Assembly: GCA_025459245.1 (NCBI GenBank)
Contig: JALOQZ010000027.1
Span: 1-35,058 of the forward strand
Origin: Pirellula sp.
Lineage (GTDB): Bacteria > Planctomycetota > Planctomycetia > Pirellulales > Pirellulaceae
DNA: 35,058 bases
Reading direction: 5' to 3'
Shown here one piece after another: positions 18,061-25,179 of the stretch (positions are counted from its first letter, which is position 1; the number at the start of each line of letters is the position of its first letter). A program made the translations under genes and the position numbers. Under the pieces are notes generated by a model, which searched no databases, had not been told where the DNA came from, and worked only from the letters and a program-made list of their open reading frames with translations.

Positions 18061-19404
18061 GTGCCATCTCAGATCGCTCGCCGTCGCGTTCTCCAGTCCG
18101 CCGTCGCCACTGGAACTTTGCTCGGTCTATCTCCGCTCCATTACGGTCGGGTCAAAGGAGCCAATAGCAGGCTGCGCATTGCTAGTATCGGAACGGGGGG
18201 AAAAGGATGGAGCGATTTGCTGGGAGTAGCTGCCAGCCCCGCGGTGGACGTCGCAGCCCTCTGCGATGTCGATAGTTCGAAAGAGCATCTCGGGCGAGCT
18301 GCGGAAAAGTATCCTGCCGCGAAGACCTTTGACGATTGGCGTCGGGTCCTTGATAGCATGAAGGATCTCCACGGTGTTTTGGTGTCGACCCCGGACTTCA
18401 TGCACGCTCCGATTTCGCTTGCTGCCATACAACTGGGAAAGCATGTTTTTTGCCAAAAGCCACTGACCCATACCGTTTTTGAAGCCAGACAAATGAGACT
18501 GGCTGCCCAAAAAGCAGGGATCGTGACGCAGATGTGCAATCAAATCCAATCCCATTCCGCCTACCGAACCGCAGTTCACTGGGTTCATTCCGGTCTCATC
18601 GGCAAGGTGCGCGAGGTTCACTCCTGGCAATCCAACAATCCAAGCTGGCCACGGCATATCGACACCCCTTCAGGAGCGGACCCTGTACCCTCTCATGTTC
18701 GGTGGGATCTTTGGCAAGGTGTGGCTGCGGAAACCGCTTACAAAGCGAATCTCTATCACCCCTTCAATTGGCGAGGCTGGCAAGCGTTCGGGACCGGCCA
18801 ATTGGGAGACTTCGGATGTCACATCCTCGACCCCGTCTTCAAAGCTTTGAAATTGACCTCTCCGGTCTCCTTACAAGTCTCTGCACCTGCGATCAAGAAA
18901 GAAAGTTGGACCGATCGTTGCACCGTCCAATATCTATTCCCGGGCACAACCTTTACAGCAGGGGACCGTCTCCCGGTGACTTGGTACGATGCGGCTGGAG
19001 TCGAGCCACCTCGCGATCGCATTACGGATATACCAGCCGATGTGGCTTTGCCCAAAGCGGGATCCGTATTAATCGGCGAGAAAGGGACTCTGGTTATCCC
19101 TCACGTAGCTATGCCGACCATTTATCCGAAAGAACGGACCGGTCCTGAGAAACTTGAGACGCTACCGAATGTTGACCACTATACACAGTGGGCCGACGCT
19201 TGCCTTGGGAACGGTGAAACCACATCCCACTTTGACTATGCAGGACCGTTGACAGAAACCGTACTGCTCGGGACGATTGGAATTCGATTCCCCGAGCAGC
19301 GACTGGAATGGGATGCAGAAAAATTGCGAATCACCAACGTCGCAGCGGCCAATGATTATCTCACGAAGCCTTACCGCAAGGGCTGGGAGCCAGCTTGGGT
19401 TTAG
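18061..19404 (+). CDS. Tat-exported Gfo/Idh/MocA family oxidoreductase
   Basis: This 447-residue protein is an NAD(P)-dependent dehydrogenase-fold protein exported by Tat. The start is GTG 18061. RRRVLQSAVATGTLLGLS at residues 7-24 is the twin-arginine signal. The Rossmann domain begins with LRIASIGTGGKG (38-49), continues with VAALCDVD (64-71), and has the family's catalytic-type loop as KHVFCQKPLTHT (127-138). That loop usually reads E-K-P in cytoplasmic members; here it is Q-K-P. The C-terminal alpha/beta domain follows (GDFGCHILDPVF). Exported members are numerous in planctomycetes and probably act on sugars or glycosides with tightly bound cofactor, but no substrate can be named. It ends 6 bases from the convergent sigma factor stop. 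Confidence 0.9.
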   Translation: MPSQIARRRVLQSAVATGTLLGLSPLHYGRVKGANSRLRIASIGTGGKGWSDLLGVAASPAVDVAALCDVDSSKEHLGRAAEKYPAAKTFDDWRRVLDSMKDLHGVLVSTPDFMHAPISLAAIQLGKHVFCQKPLTHTVFEARQMRLAAQKAGIVTQMCNQIQSHSAYRTAVHWVHSGLIGKVREVHSWQSNNPSWPRHIDTPSGADPVPSHVRWDLWQGVAAETAYKANLYHPFNWRGWQAFGTGQLGDFGCHILDPVFKALKLTSPVSLQVSAPAIKKESWTDRCTVQYLFPGTTFTAGDRLPVTWYDAAGVEPPRDRITDIPADVALPKAGSVLIGEKGTLVIPHVAMPTIYPKERTGPEKLETLPNVDHYTQWADACLGNGETTSHFDYAGPLTETVLLGTIGIRFPEQRLEWDAEKLRITNVAAANDYLTKPYRKGWEPAWV

Positions 19405-19410
19405 CCCCTC

Positions 19411-20193
19411 TTAGCCCATCTCGACGCGACGGCGTCCCAGTTGTTCTTGCAAACGCTGAACGATGCTGGTGTGCATTTGACTAACGCGACTCTCGCTCAA
19501 ATCGAGGGTTGCGCCAATCTCCTTCATCGTCAACTCCTCGTAATAGTAGAGGATGATGATCAAGCGTTCGTTTCGGTTTAGTCCCTTGGTCACCAATCGC
19601 ATCAGATCGCTCTTGCTGATCCGGCGAGTAGGGTCTTCGCTTCGCTTATCTTCGAGGACGTCTATTTCTCGGACGTCTTTGTAGCTGTCGGTTTCATACC
19701 ACTTCTTGTTAAGCGAAACCAAACCGACGGCAGCAGCATCGCTCTTCATCTTCTCCAGCTCATCGATGGAGATGCCCATGTAGGCCGAGAGTTCGTGGGT
19801 CGTTGGTGCTCGTCCATACTTAGCTTCGAGCAGCTTCGTCGCTTCGTTCAGCTTGCTCGCTTTGCTTCGAACCAATCGAGGGACCCAGTCCATCGTGCGA
19901 AGCTCATCGAGCATGGCACCGCGAATACGAGGAACACAATAGGTTTCGAACTTCACACCTCGCTCCATATCAAACGCATCGATGGCATCCATAAGGCCAA
20001 AGATTCCGGCGCTGATCAAGTCGTCAAGCTCGACTCCTTCAGGGAGTTTGGCTCGAAGACGTTCGCCGTTAAAGCGTACGAGAGGCATGTAGCGTTCGAT
20101 GAGAATATTTCTCAAATCCACATTGCTTGGATCCGCTTTGAATTTATTCCAAACGTCCGCAATGTCGATATTCGATGCTACAGTGGTCGCCAT
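19411..20193 (-). CDS. fliA: FliA/WhiG-type RNA polymerase sigma factor (sigma-28 family)
   Basis: This 260-residue group 3 sigma factor binds core RNA polymerase. Region 2 is DLISAGIFGLMDAIDAFD followed by VKFETYCVPRIRGAMLDELR, closely matching FliA/WhiG. Region 3 is visible in the APTTHELSAYMGISIDELEKM helix-turn-helix-like part. Region 4 is LTMKEIGATLDLSESRVSQMHTSIVQRL near the C-terminus. An open frame extends upstream to 20298, but ATG 20193 is chosen because GGAGG lies five bases before it and the family N-terminus fits. In motile bacteria it would drive late flagellar genes, yet no flagellar gene lies in the window. The symbol is by family resemblance. A 269-base gap separates it from the small membrane gene upstream. 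Confidence 0.88.
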   Translation of the reverse strand: MATTVASNIDIADVWNKFKADPSNVDLRNILIERYMPLVRFNGERLRAKLPEGVELDDLISAGIFGLMDAIDAFDMERGVKFETYCVPRIRGAMLDELRTMDWVPRLVRSKASKLNEATKLLEAKYGRAPTTHELSAYMGISIDELEKMKSDAAAVGLVSLNKKWYETDSYKDVREIDVLEDKRSEDPTRRISKSDLMRLVTKGLNRNERLIIILYYYEELTMKEIGATLDLSESRVSQMHTSIVQRLQEQLGRRRVEMG

Positions 20194-20198
20194 CCGAT

Positions 20199-20203
20199 CC
20201 TCC
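20199..20203 (-). promoter_or_regulatory. Ribosome binding site of the sigma factor gene
   Basis: GGAGG on the minus strand with 5-base spacing to ATG 20193. It decides the start against the longer open frame beginning at 20298. Confidence 0.7.
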
Positions 20204-20462
20204 GTGATTGCTATGGCAAGTTGTTCGAGACACTCGTGAGTCAGTCTCGTTTGATTCGTAAGACCAAGTACCCAGTTTGAGCCGGGGAGCGCTACCAAGC
20301 ATCCTGCCAGATAGCGTTCAAGGTCGTCGCGAACGTCAATTCGTCGTGGTGCGTCTCGCGGATGGGGACTCTACCGAGTTGCCTTGGCGAGTTCTACGTC
20401 AGTTAGTCAAAGATTTAGTTGCCCAATCCCCTGCCTTCGCTGACTTACCCAATCCCTGCGAT

Positions 20463-20711
20463 TTACTCGCTGGATGCACCGGATTTTCGTTGACGCATTC
20501 GCTCGATCGTAGCCCTATAGTTCCACTCCATGCTCTGTCGGACAATAGTTTCGGCCGTGTTACCCACGACCCACCCAACCGCCGCGAAAACAAAAAGCAT
20601 GCAAATGGCTCGGACTAAGATTTCCTCCGTGGGGGCTGACACCATCAGTCCATAGCCAATACAGCTTGCGAGCGCCAAGCACCCCAAGCAAGCGGCATAT
20701 GCACGACCCAT
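20463..20711 (-). CDS. Small two-helix membrane protein upstream of the sigma factor
   Basis: This 82-residue protein has no family I recognise. Residues 4-24 (AYAACLGCLALASCIGYGLMV) and about 32-50 (LVRAICMLFVFAAVGWVVG) form two predicted membrane helices, joined by a short acidic loop (APTEE). A basic cytoplasm-type tail ends in RMRQRKSGASSE. Its reality rests on a strong GGAGG five bases before ATG 20711 and on the clean two-helix pattern. It lies 269 bases upstream of the FliA-type sigma gene on the same strand and might be co-expressed, which would suggest a membrane sensor or flagellar accessory role (inference only). It is divergent from the rhodanese gene. Confidence 0.65.
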   Translation of the reverse strand: MGRAYAACLGCLALASCIGYGLMVSAPTEEILVRAICMLFVFAAVGWVVGNTAETIVRQSMEWNYRATIERMRQRKSGASSE

Positions 20712-20716
20712 GTTGA

Positions 20717-20721
20717 CCTCC
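20717..20721 (-). promoter_or_regulatory. Ribosome binding site of the small membrane protein gene
   Basis: GGAGG on the minus strand, five bases before ATG 20711. It is the main support for this short gene and sets its start. Confidence 0.65.
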
Positions 20722-20743
20722 AAAAGGGATACCTCGAGCGACA

Positions 20744-20771
20744 TCTCGCAACGCGTTAAAACGCTGCGAGA
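20744..20771. repeat. Strong imperfect hairpin in the divergent intergenic region
   Basis: TCTCGCA (20744-20750) pairs with TGCGAGA (20765-20771), and GCGTT (20753-20757) with AACGC (20760-20764). The two stems are separated by a 2-base bulge and closed by a 2-base loop. It lies about 33 bases upstream of the small membrane gene's ATG and has no T-run on either side, so an operator or leader structure is likelier than a terminator. Confidence 0.5.
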
Positions 20772-20910
20772 CACGAGACCCGTAGATGGAGTATCGGCAG
20801 TGGATGGGCCGGTTCTTCAGCCCGTTGCGAAAAAATTCAAGTTTCGGTCGAATGACGTCTGTTACGTTTTAACTTCCTTACCAAAACCTCTTGAAACAGC
20901 GAACGTTCGT

Positions 20911-21285
20911 ATGGCAAAGCAACATGCACCTCGATTCCTCGCGTTGGTCGAAAGCGTTCGACCTCACATTCGCGAATGCTCGATCGCCGAGCTGAAACAA
21001 CGGCTCGATGCCAAGGAATCGCTTCACTTAATCGACGTCCGAGAAGAAAGCGAATTCGCAGCGGGACATATCCCCGGAGCTATTCATTTAGGAAAGGGGA
21101 TCATCGAAAGAGATATCGAGGGTGCGATAGCCGATACCCACGCCCCTATTCTCCTTTATTGCGGTGGAGGATTCCGATCCGCTTTGGCCGCTGCGAATTT
21201 GGCGAAGATGGGTTACACCAATGTCACCAGTGTCGATGGCGGCTGGCGTGGATGGACCGAAGCAGGCCATCCGATTACCAAGTAG
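20911..21285 (+). CDS. Rhodanese-like sulfurtransferase domain protein
   Basis: This is a 124-residue single-domain rhodanese that carries sulfane sulfur on an active-site cysteine. The domain is complete: LHLIDVREESEFAAGHIPGAIHLGKG contains the CH2A-type DVRE-E-x-x-x-GHIPGA motif, and the active-site loop is YCGGGFRS, with Cys as the nucleophile. The C-terminus has the usual GG-W-x-x-W (VDGGWRGWTEAGHPI). The open frame extends upstream to 20710, but those residues are unlike the family. ATG 20911 is preferred, although no Shine-Dalgarno site is seen. It lies 76 bases before ispE on the same strand. A cytoplasmic sulfur-relay or detoxification role is likely; the partner is unknown. Confidence 0.87.
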   Translation: MAKQHAPRFLALVESVRPHIRECSIAELKQRLDAKESLHLIDVREESEFAAGHIPGAIHLGKGIIERDIEGAIADTHAPILLYCGGGFRSALAAANLAKMGYTNVTSVDGGWRGWTEAGHPITK

Positions 21286-21361
21286 AAGGGGTGACTGCCG
21301 TGCATTACAGCCGACCGAATTGCCGAACAGGCTGTCGACATACTTATAGGTCATTGCCTTT

Positions 21362-22363
21362 ATGAAAATTGAATTCGCCGAGGGGGAGCTCCAAGCCACC
21401 GTACCTTGTAAAGTCAACCTCTTCCTGGAGGTACTCGGGAAACGTCCTGACGGTTATCACGAACTGGACTCGGTGATGCTAGCGCTCTCGCTTTGCGATC
21501 GTTTAACCCTTCGCCCCGACCGATCTGGTGAATTTCGTCTCGAACTGACGTTCGAAGATGGCGAGCCCCTCACGGATTCCGATCCCGCTTGGAACATTCC
21601 AACCGATGGAAATAATCTCGTAATTCGAGCTATGGAAATGCTCCGGAATCGACTTGGACTTCTACCGAACCTCGGGGGGAAGATTCGTCTGCACAAACGG
21701 ATCCCCTCCATGGCAGGGCTTGGTGGAGGAAGTGCCGACGCGGCCGCGGCTCTCCTTGTTAGTTTGCTAGCACATCAACTAACCCCCGATGCTACAGAGG
21801 CTGCTTGGGGAATACTGCTGGACTGCGCCGGAAAGCTGGGGAGCGATATCAATTTCTTTTTGGAAGGGGCGAATACCGACGACTATTGGATAGCGAGATG
21901 CAGAGGACGCGGAGAGCGAGTCGAACCTTTACCAGGCGATCTACACGATTGGTCCTTCGTCGTGGTTCACCCGCCGGTAGGTTGCGGAACTGCGGACGTT
22001 TTCTCGAAAGTTCGCGTAGTAACCAGCCAGACACGCTCCCCCGAGAGGCTTATCACTTCGCTAGGATGTAGCGACGCGCAGGAAACAGGCAAAGAGCTTT
22101 ACAACGCACTGGAGTACCCAGCGGAACAGGTCACCGACTGGATTTCTCGTGCGGGAAGATGGATTGATCGTTATGATCAGTTCGGTCAAGCGTTGTCTGG
22201 GAGCGGATCGGCCCGGTTTTGCTTGTGCCGAAGCTGGGAGCAAGCCGAGAGAGTAGTTATGGAGTTAAAGAGTCAGGGAACCGTGCGAGCATACGCCGTG
22301 CGACCATGGTGCCAGCCACATCCGAAGGGGTTCACGCAGATCGCAGCGGGGCGATCCCCGTAA
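21362..22363 (+). CDS. ispE: 4-diphosphocytidyl-2-C-methyl-D-erythritol kinase
   Basis: This is IspE of the non-mevalonate (MEP) isoprenoid pathway, phosphorylating CDP-methylerythritol at O-2 with ATP in the cytoplasm. It is a GHMP kinase of 333 residues, slightly longer than the usual 280-310. PCKVNLFLEVLGKRPDGYHEL at residues 15-35 is the family opening, with Lys17; Cys16 replaces the common Ala. The ATP-binding GHMP motif is PSMAGLGGGSADAAAAL at 115-131. The catalytic Asp is in KLGSDINFFL (Asp162), and the third motif is ALSGSGSARF near 280. The C-terminus has a short extension (QPHPKGFTQIAAGRSP). spoVG follows 37 bases downstream, an order also known in Bacillus. Confidence 0.93.
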   Translation: MKIEFAEGELQATVPCKVNLFLEVLGKRPDGYHELDSVMLALSLCDRLTLRPDRSGEFRLELTFEDGEPLTDSDPAWNIPTDGNNLVIRAMEMLRNRLGLLPNLGGKIRLHKRIPSMAGLGGGSADAAAALLVSLLAHQLTPDATEAAWGILLDCAGKLGSDINFFLEGANTDDYWIARCRGRGERVEPLPGDLHDWSFVVVHPPVGCGTADVFSKVRVVTSQTRSPERLITSLGCSDAQETGKELYNALEYPAEQVTDWISRAGRWIDRYDQFGQALSGSGSARFCLCRSWEQAERVVMELKSQGTVRAYAVRPWCQPHPKGFTQIAAGRSP

Positions 22364-22400
22364 CAAGTCGCTGTTGGTCGAAAATGGAGTGCGGGAAACG

Positions 22401-22988
22401 ATGGAAATCACCGAGGTTCGAATCAAATTGATGGAGGAATCGGAGGATCGGCTCCGAGCGTTCTGTTCGATCACCATCGACCATTGTTTCGTCATCCGAG
22501 ACTTGAAGATTATCGAAGGGACGAATGGTCCCTTCGTAGCCATGCCCAGCCGAAAAATGTCTGCTCGCTGCGGTCGTTGTGGCAACAAAAACCATTTGCG
22601 CAGCCAATACTGCAACCAGTGCGGCTCCCGGCTGCGAGGCCCACAGGATCTGAGAGAGGTCGAGGGAGGAAACCCCAACAAGCTTTACGCCGATATCGCT
22701 CACCCGATCAACCAAGCCTGCCGAGATCTCATTCAAAGCTCCGTGATCGGCGAATATATGCTCGAGTTGGAGAGAGCCAAGCTTCCTGGGTACAAGTCGC
22801 GATACGACGATGAATATGCCGACAGCGGCCCGGAGGGGAGCGAGGGAAGCAGCGTCCCTCCTTCTGGTCCAGCCCCTGCGAGCGGAGGACACAGTATCCC
22901 CAAACCCCATATGCTCGAACCTCCATCGTCCTCCACGTCGAAACGGCAGGACAAACGTCACTTCGGCGATGGAATTTTCGAAGGCTGA
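22401..22988 (+). CDS. spoVG: SpoVG family protein with an inserted four-cysteine zinc ribbon
   Basis: SpoVG is a small nucleic-acid-binding regulator in Firmicutes. The domain is recognisable at MEITEVRIKLM (start ATG 22401) and FCSITIDHCFVIRDLKIIEG, through GPFVAMPSRK (residues 43-52), and resumes at YADIAHPINQACRDLI. Between these the usual short T-P-D-G-E-F loop is replaced by about 45 residues with Cys57-x2-Cys60 and Cys71-x2-Cys74, a zinc-ribbon pattern (CGRCGNKNHLRSQYCNQCGS). A disordered acidic, Ser/Pro/Gly-rich tail follows from about residue 135, ending KRHFGDGIFEG. The 195-residue length is about twice the Bacillus protein. A nine-residue longer GTG/ATG-type start is possible but does not fit the family. 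Its role in planctomycetes is not known to me. Confidence 0.88.
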   Translation: MEITEVRIKLMEESEDRLRAFCSITIDHCFVIRDLKIIEGTNGPFVAMPSRKMSARCGRCGNKNHLRSQYCNQCGSRLRGPQDLREVEGGNPNKLYADIAHPINQACRDLIQSSVIGEYMLELERAKLPGYKSRYDDEYADSGPEGSEGSSVPPSGPAPASGGHSIPKPHMLEPPSSSTSKRQDKRHFGDGIFEG

Positions 22989-23105
22989 ACCGCGCCAAAT
23001 CGAACATAAATTCCCATCCGTGCGGTATGATCGCTGCAGAAACCGTTTCTAGGGTATGGCTCCACCGCACGCTCGCTTCTAGCCCATACTCATCGAGATC
23101 ACGCA

Positions 23106-23131
23106 TAGACCTTGATCACTCCTAGACCTTG
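23106..23131 (+). repeat. TAGACCTTG direct repeat, 17-base period
   Basis: TAGACCTTG occurs at 23106-23114 and again at 23123-23131, in the gap between spoVG and radC and about 45 bases before the radC GTG. It may be chance or a paired binding site. Confidence 0.3.
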
Positions 23132-23176
23132 CTGCGGGGAGCCTTTTGCGCACGCCTCATCGCAAGGACCATTTGG

Positions 23177-24121
23177 GTGAACCACGAAAGAACACGCCGA
23201 CTTCGTTCCATCCTGTATGCCATTCAACAATTGGATGAATTCTCGCCAACGATCGCAAAGCTTCAGTGCAGCGATGCAGCCCCTGCCTATGTGACTCGAG
23301 TTCTCAAGCAGCTCACTCAAGCAGGCCACTTGGACCGATTCCAGGAGGAGAGCCAAGAGGTTTATCGCTGGTCCAAAGCAAAGCCTCTCGATCCCGATCA
23401 ATGGGTGAATCAACAGGTCTTTGGCGACCAAGTCAAACAGTCTCCCGAACAGGATCGCCCTCGCGAGCAACTGATTCTTCATGGCCCCGACTCCCTGACG
23501 ACAGCTCAACTGATCGCCATTCTCATTCGTGTGGGAGTCACGGGGGATTCGGCAGTGCAAGCTGGCCGCCGGATTGCCAATCAGTTCTCCGAGGCAGATC
23601 TGAGTCGTTTGCCCGATGCGAGCCTGTCCGAACTCAAGCTGATCAGCAAAGCTATTCGAAAGGACAGTTATGCGCAAATCATGGCCGGGATTGAATTGGG
23701 GCGTCGCATCGCTTGCTTACGAGATCACAACACAAAAGCACCAGTTCGCATTCGAGGATCGGAGGATGCGATCCAATACTGCATGAAAGCATTTCATCGG
23801 CTGGCGATCGATGGCAAGCAGGAAGAGTTTCACATCGTTACTCTCGACACACAGCTCGGTCCGATTCGAACCCATCACATCACAACGGGCACGCTGGACG
23901 CGAGCCTGGTACACCCACGCGAGGTCTTTCGAGCGGCGATTCGCGATAGCGCGTCAGCCATTCTGCTTGTCCACAATCACCCATCTGGCGATCCCACTCC
24001 TAGCCGCGAAGATCGAGCGGTTACCGACAGATTGAGCCAGGCGGGCGAACTGATCGGCATACGAGTTCTCGATCACATCGTCGTCGCCAAGGAGCGCGGG
24101 CGAAGCGTACTGGCTGGTTGA
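23177..24121 (+). CDS. radC: RadC/JAMM-domain protein with N-terminal winged-helix-like domain
   Basis: This RadC-family protein has a C-terminal MPN+/JAMM metalloprotease-like domain; the biochemical role of RadC is unsettled. The JAMM motif is HNHPSGDPTPSRED at residues 266-279. Upstream is FHIVTLDTQ and the HHITTGTLDASLVHPREVFR block typical of the family. Residues about 5-68 (RTRRLRSILYAIQQLDE through VLKQLTQAGHLDRF) look like an added winged helix-turn-helix. The usual RadC opening appears only at about 94-120 (RPREQLILHGPDSLTTAQLIAIL). The usual G-I-G of the helix-hairpin-helix is absent, replaced by ISKAIRKDSYAQ. GTG 23177 with AAGGA at 23164-23168 is preferred over the TTG at 23129, giving 314 residues against 220-230 typically. 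The gap before it is 188 bases. Confidence 0.88.
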   Translation: MNHERTRRLRSILYAIQQLDEFSPTIAKLQCSDAAPAYVTRVLKQLTQAGHLDRFQEESQEVYRWSKAKPLDPDQWVNQQVFGDQVKQSPEQDRPREQLILHGPDSLTTAQLIAILIRVGVTGDSAVQAGRRIANQFSEADLSRLPDASLSELKLISKAIRKDSYAQIMAGIELGRRIACLRDHNTKAPVRIRGSEDAIQYCMKAFHRLAIDGKQEEFHIVTLDTQLGPIRTHHITTGTLDASLVHPREVFRAAIRDSASAILLVHNHPSGDPTPSREDRAVTDRLSQAGELIGIRVLDHIVVAKERGRSVLAG

Positions 24122-24219
24122 ATCCTTCGCAGCCGAGCTGTTCCGTGTCGCGTTTCGTTGCAATCGCCTAGTTCAACCTGTAGATTGATCAGCTGGTGGG
24201 TGTGACTTCAACGACGAAA

Positions 24220-25179
24220 ATGAGCGCTGCAATGAAACAGGAAACGTCGGTGGGCTGGATCGACATGGCAGCCATCATGCGGATGGACAATCTCCAGTGG
24301 AGAGCCAAACGAATTGTCGATGGTTTTCACAGTGGATTGCATCGCTCTCCGCGGCATGGCTTCTCAGTCGAGTTTAGTGAGTATCGCCCCTTCAGCGAAG
24401 GAGATGATCCTCGCACAATCGACTGGAAACTCTACGCGCGAAGCGACCGATACTACATCAAGAAGTTTGAAGATGAAACGAATCGGCGCTGTTACTTGGT
24501 GGTCGATCAAAGCCAGTCGATGCGACATGGTACGTTGAGTTACACCAAACTGGACTACGCGCGAACCTTAGCTGCCACACTCGCCTACTACTGGAATCAA
24601 CAACGCGATGCTGTCGGGTTAGTGACCTTTGATCAAACGATTGCCGACGTTCTACCAGCTCGCTATCGCACCGGCCAGCTAAAGCGCATTCTTACAATGC
24701 TAAGCAGGGATTCCAGCGGTGAAGCGACCAATTTGGAAGCACCTCTCAGGCACTTGGCCGAGCTCGTTCGCCATCGCAGTTTGATTGTGATCGTGTCCGA
24801 TTTTCTGGTCTCACCAGAGCCGCTCAAACAAGCCTTAGGATTTCTTGGAGCCAGACGGCACGAACTACTCTTAATCCAAACGTTGGATCCCTCGGAAAAA
24901 CGATGGATGTTTGACAAGCCTGTGATGGTTCAGGACTTGGAGTCAGGGAGAGAAATCTTCGTCGATGCGGCTCAAGCTCAAAAGCAATACGCGGCTCGAT
25001 TCGATCAACACCAAAAATCGTGGTCGTCGATTGCAGGCTCGCTTGGGATCGGATGGCTGTCGCTGGAAACGAATGAGTCGATTGAATGGGCACTCTGGGA
25101 GTTGCTTCAACGGCAGCAACGAACCGGTAGCGGCGGAGCTGTTCCATCGCGATCTATCGCATCGCAAGGAGCCAGCTGA
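24220..25179 (+). CDS. DUF58 domain-containing protein
   Basis: This is a cytoplasmic or membrane-associated DUF58 protein with a VWA-like fold, usually encoded with a MoxR AAA+ ATPase and VWA membrane proteins. The family hallmark is present: HRSPRHGFSVEFSEYRPFSEGDDPRTIDWK, then YYIKKFEDETNR. The MIDAS-like site follows as VVDQSQSM, with D-x-S-x-S altered to D-Q-S-Q-S. ATG 24220 gives 319 residues; GTG 24196 would add eight. Its TGA (25177-25179) overlaps the next ATG by one base (TGATG), which implies translational coupling to the VWA gene. No MoxR gene lies upstream; radC occupies that place. Confidence 0.9.
   Translation: MSAAMKQETSVGWIDMAAIMRMDNLQWRAKRIVDGFHSGLHRSPRHGFSVEFSEYRPFSEGDDPRTIDWKLYARSDRYYIKKFEDETNRRCYLVVDQSQSMRHGTLSYTKLDYARTLAATLAYYWNQQRDAVGLVTFDQTIADVLPARYRTGQLKRILTMLSRDSSGEATNLEAPLRHLAELVRHRSLIVIVSDFLVSPEPLKQALGFLGARRHELLLIQTLDPSEKRWMFDKPVMVQDLESGREIFVDAAQAQKQYAARFDQHQKSWSSIAGSLGIGWLSLETNESIEWALWELLQRQQRTGSGGAVPSRSIASQGAS

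Noticed and set aside
17663-18229. 188-codon plus-strand open frame between floA and the Gfo/Idh gene
   Set aside because: It has no recognisable residues or start signal and runs 170 bases into the oxidoreductase gene in another frame, so it is probably chance.
20277-20618. 113-codon plus-strand frame (TTG start) with a protein-like middle (FVVVRLADGDSTELPWRVL)
   Set aside because: It is antisense to the end of the small membrane gene, which has a strong ribosome site, and the C-terminal third looks random. It was left out, though a short real product cannot be fully excluded.
20911-20945. Longer rhodanese start at 20710
   Set aside because: The added residues lie across a divergent promoter region with the strong hairpin and do not match the rhodanese fold.
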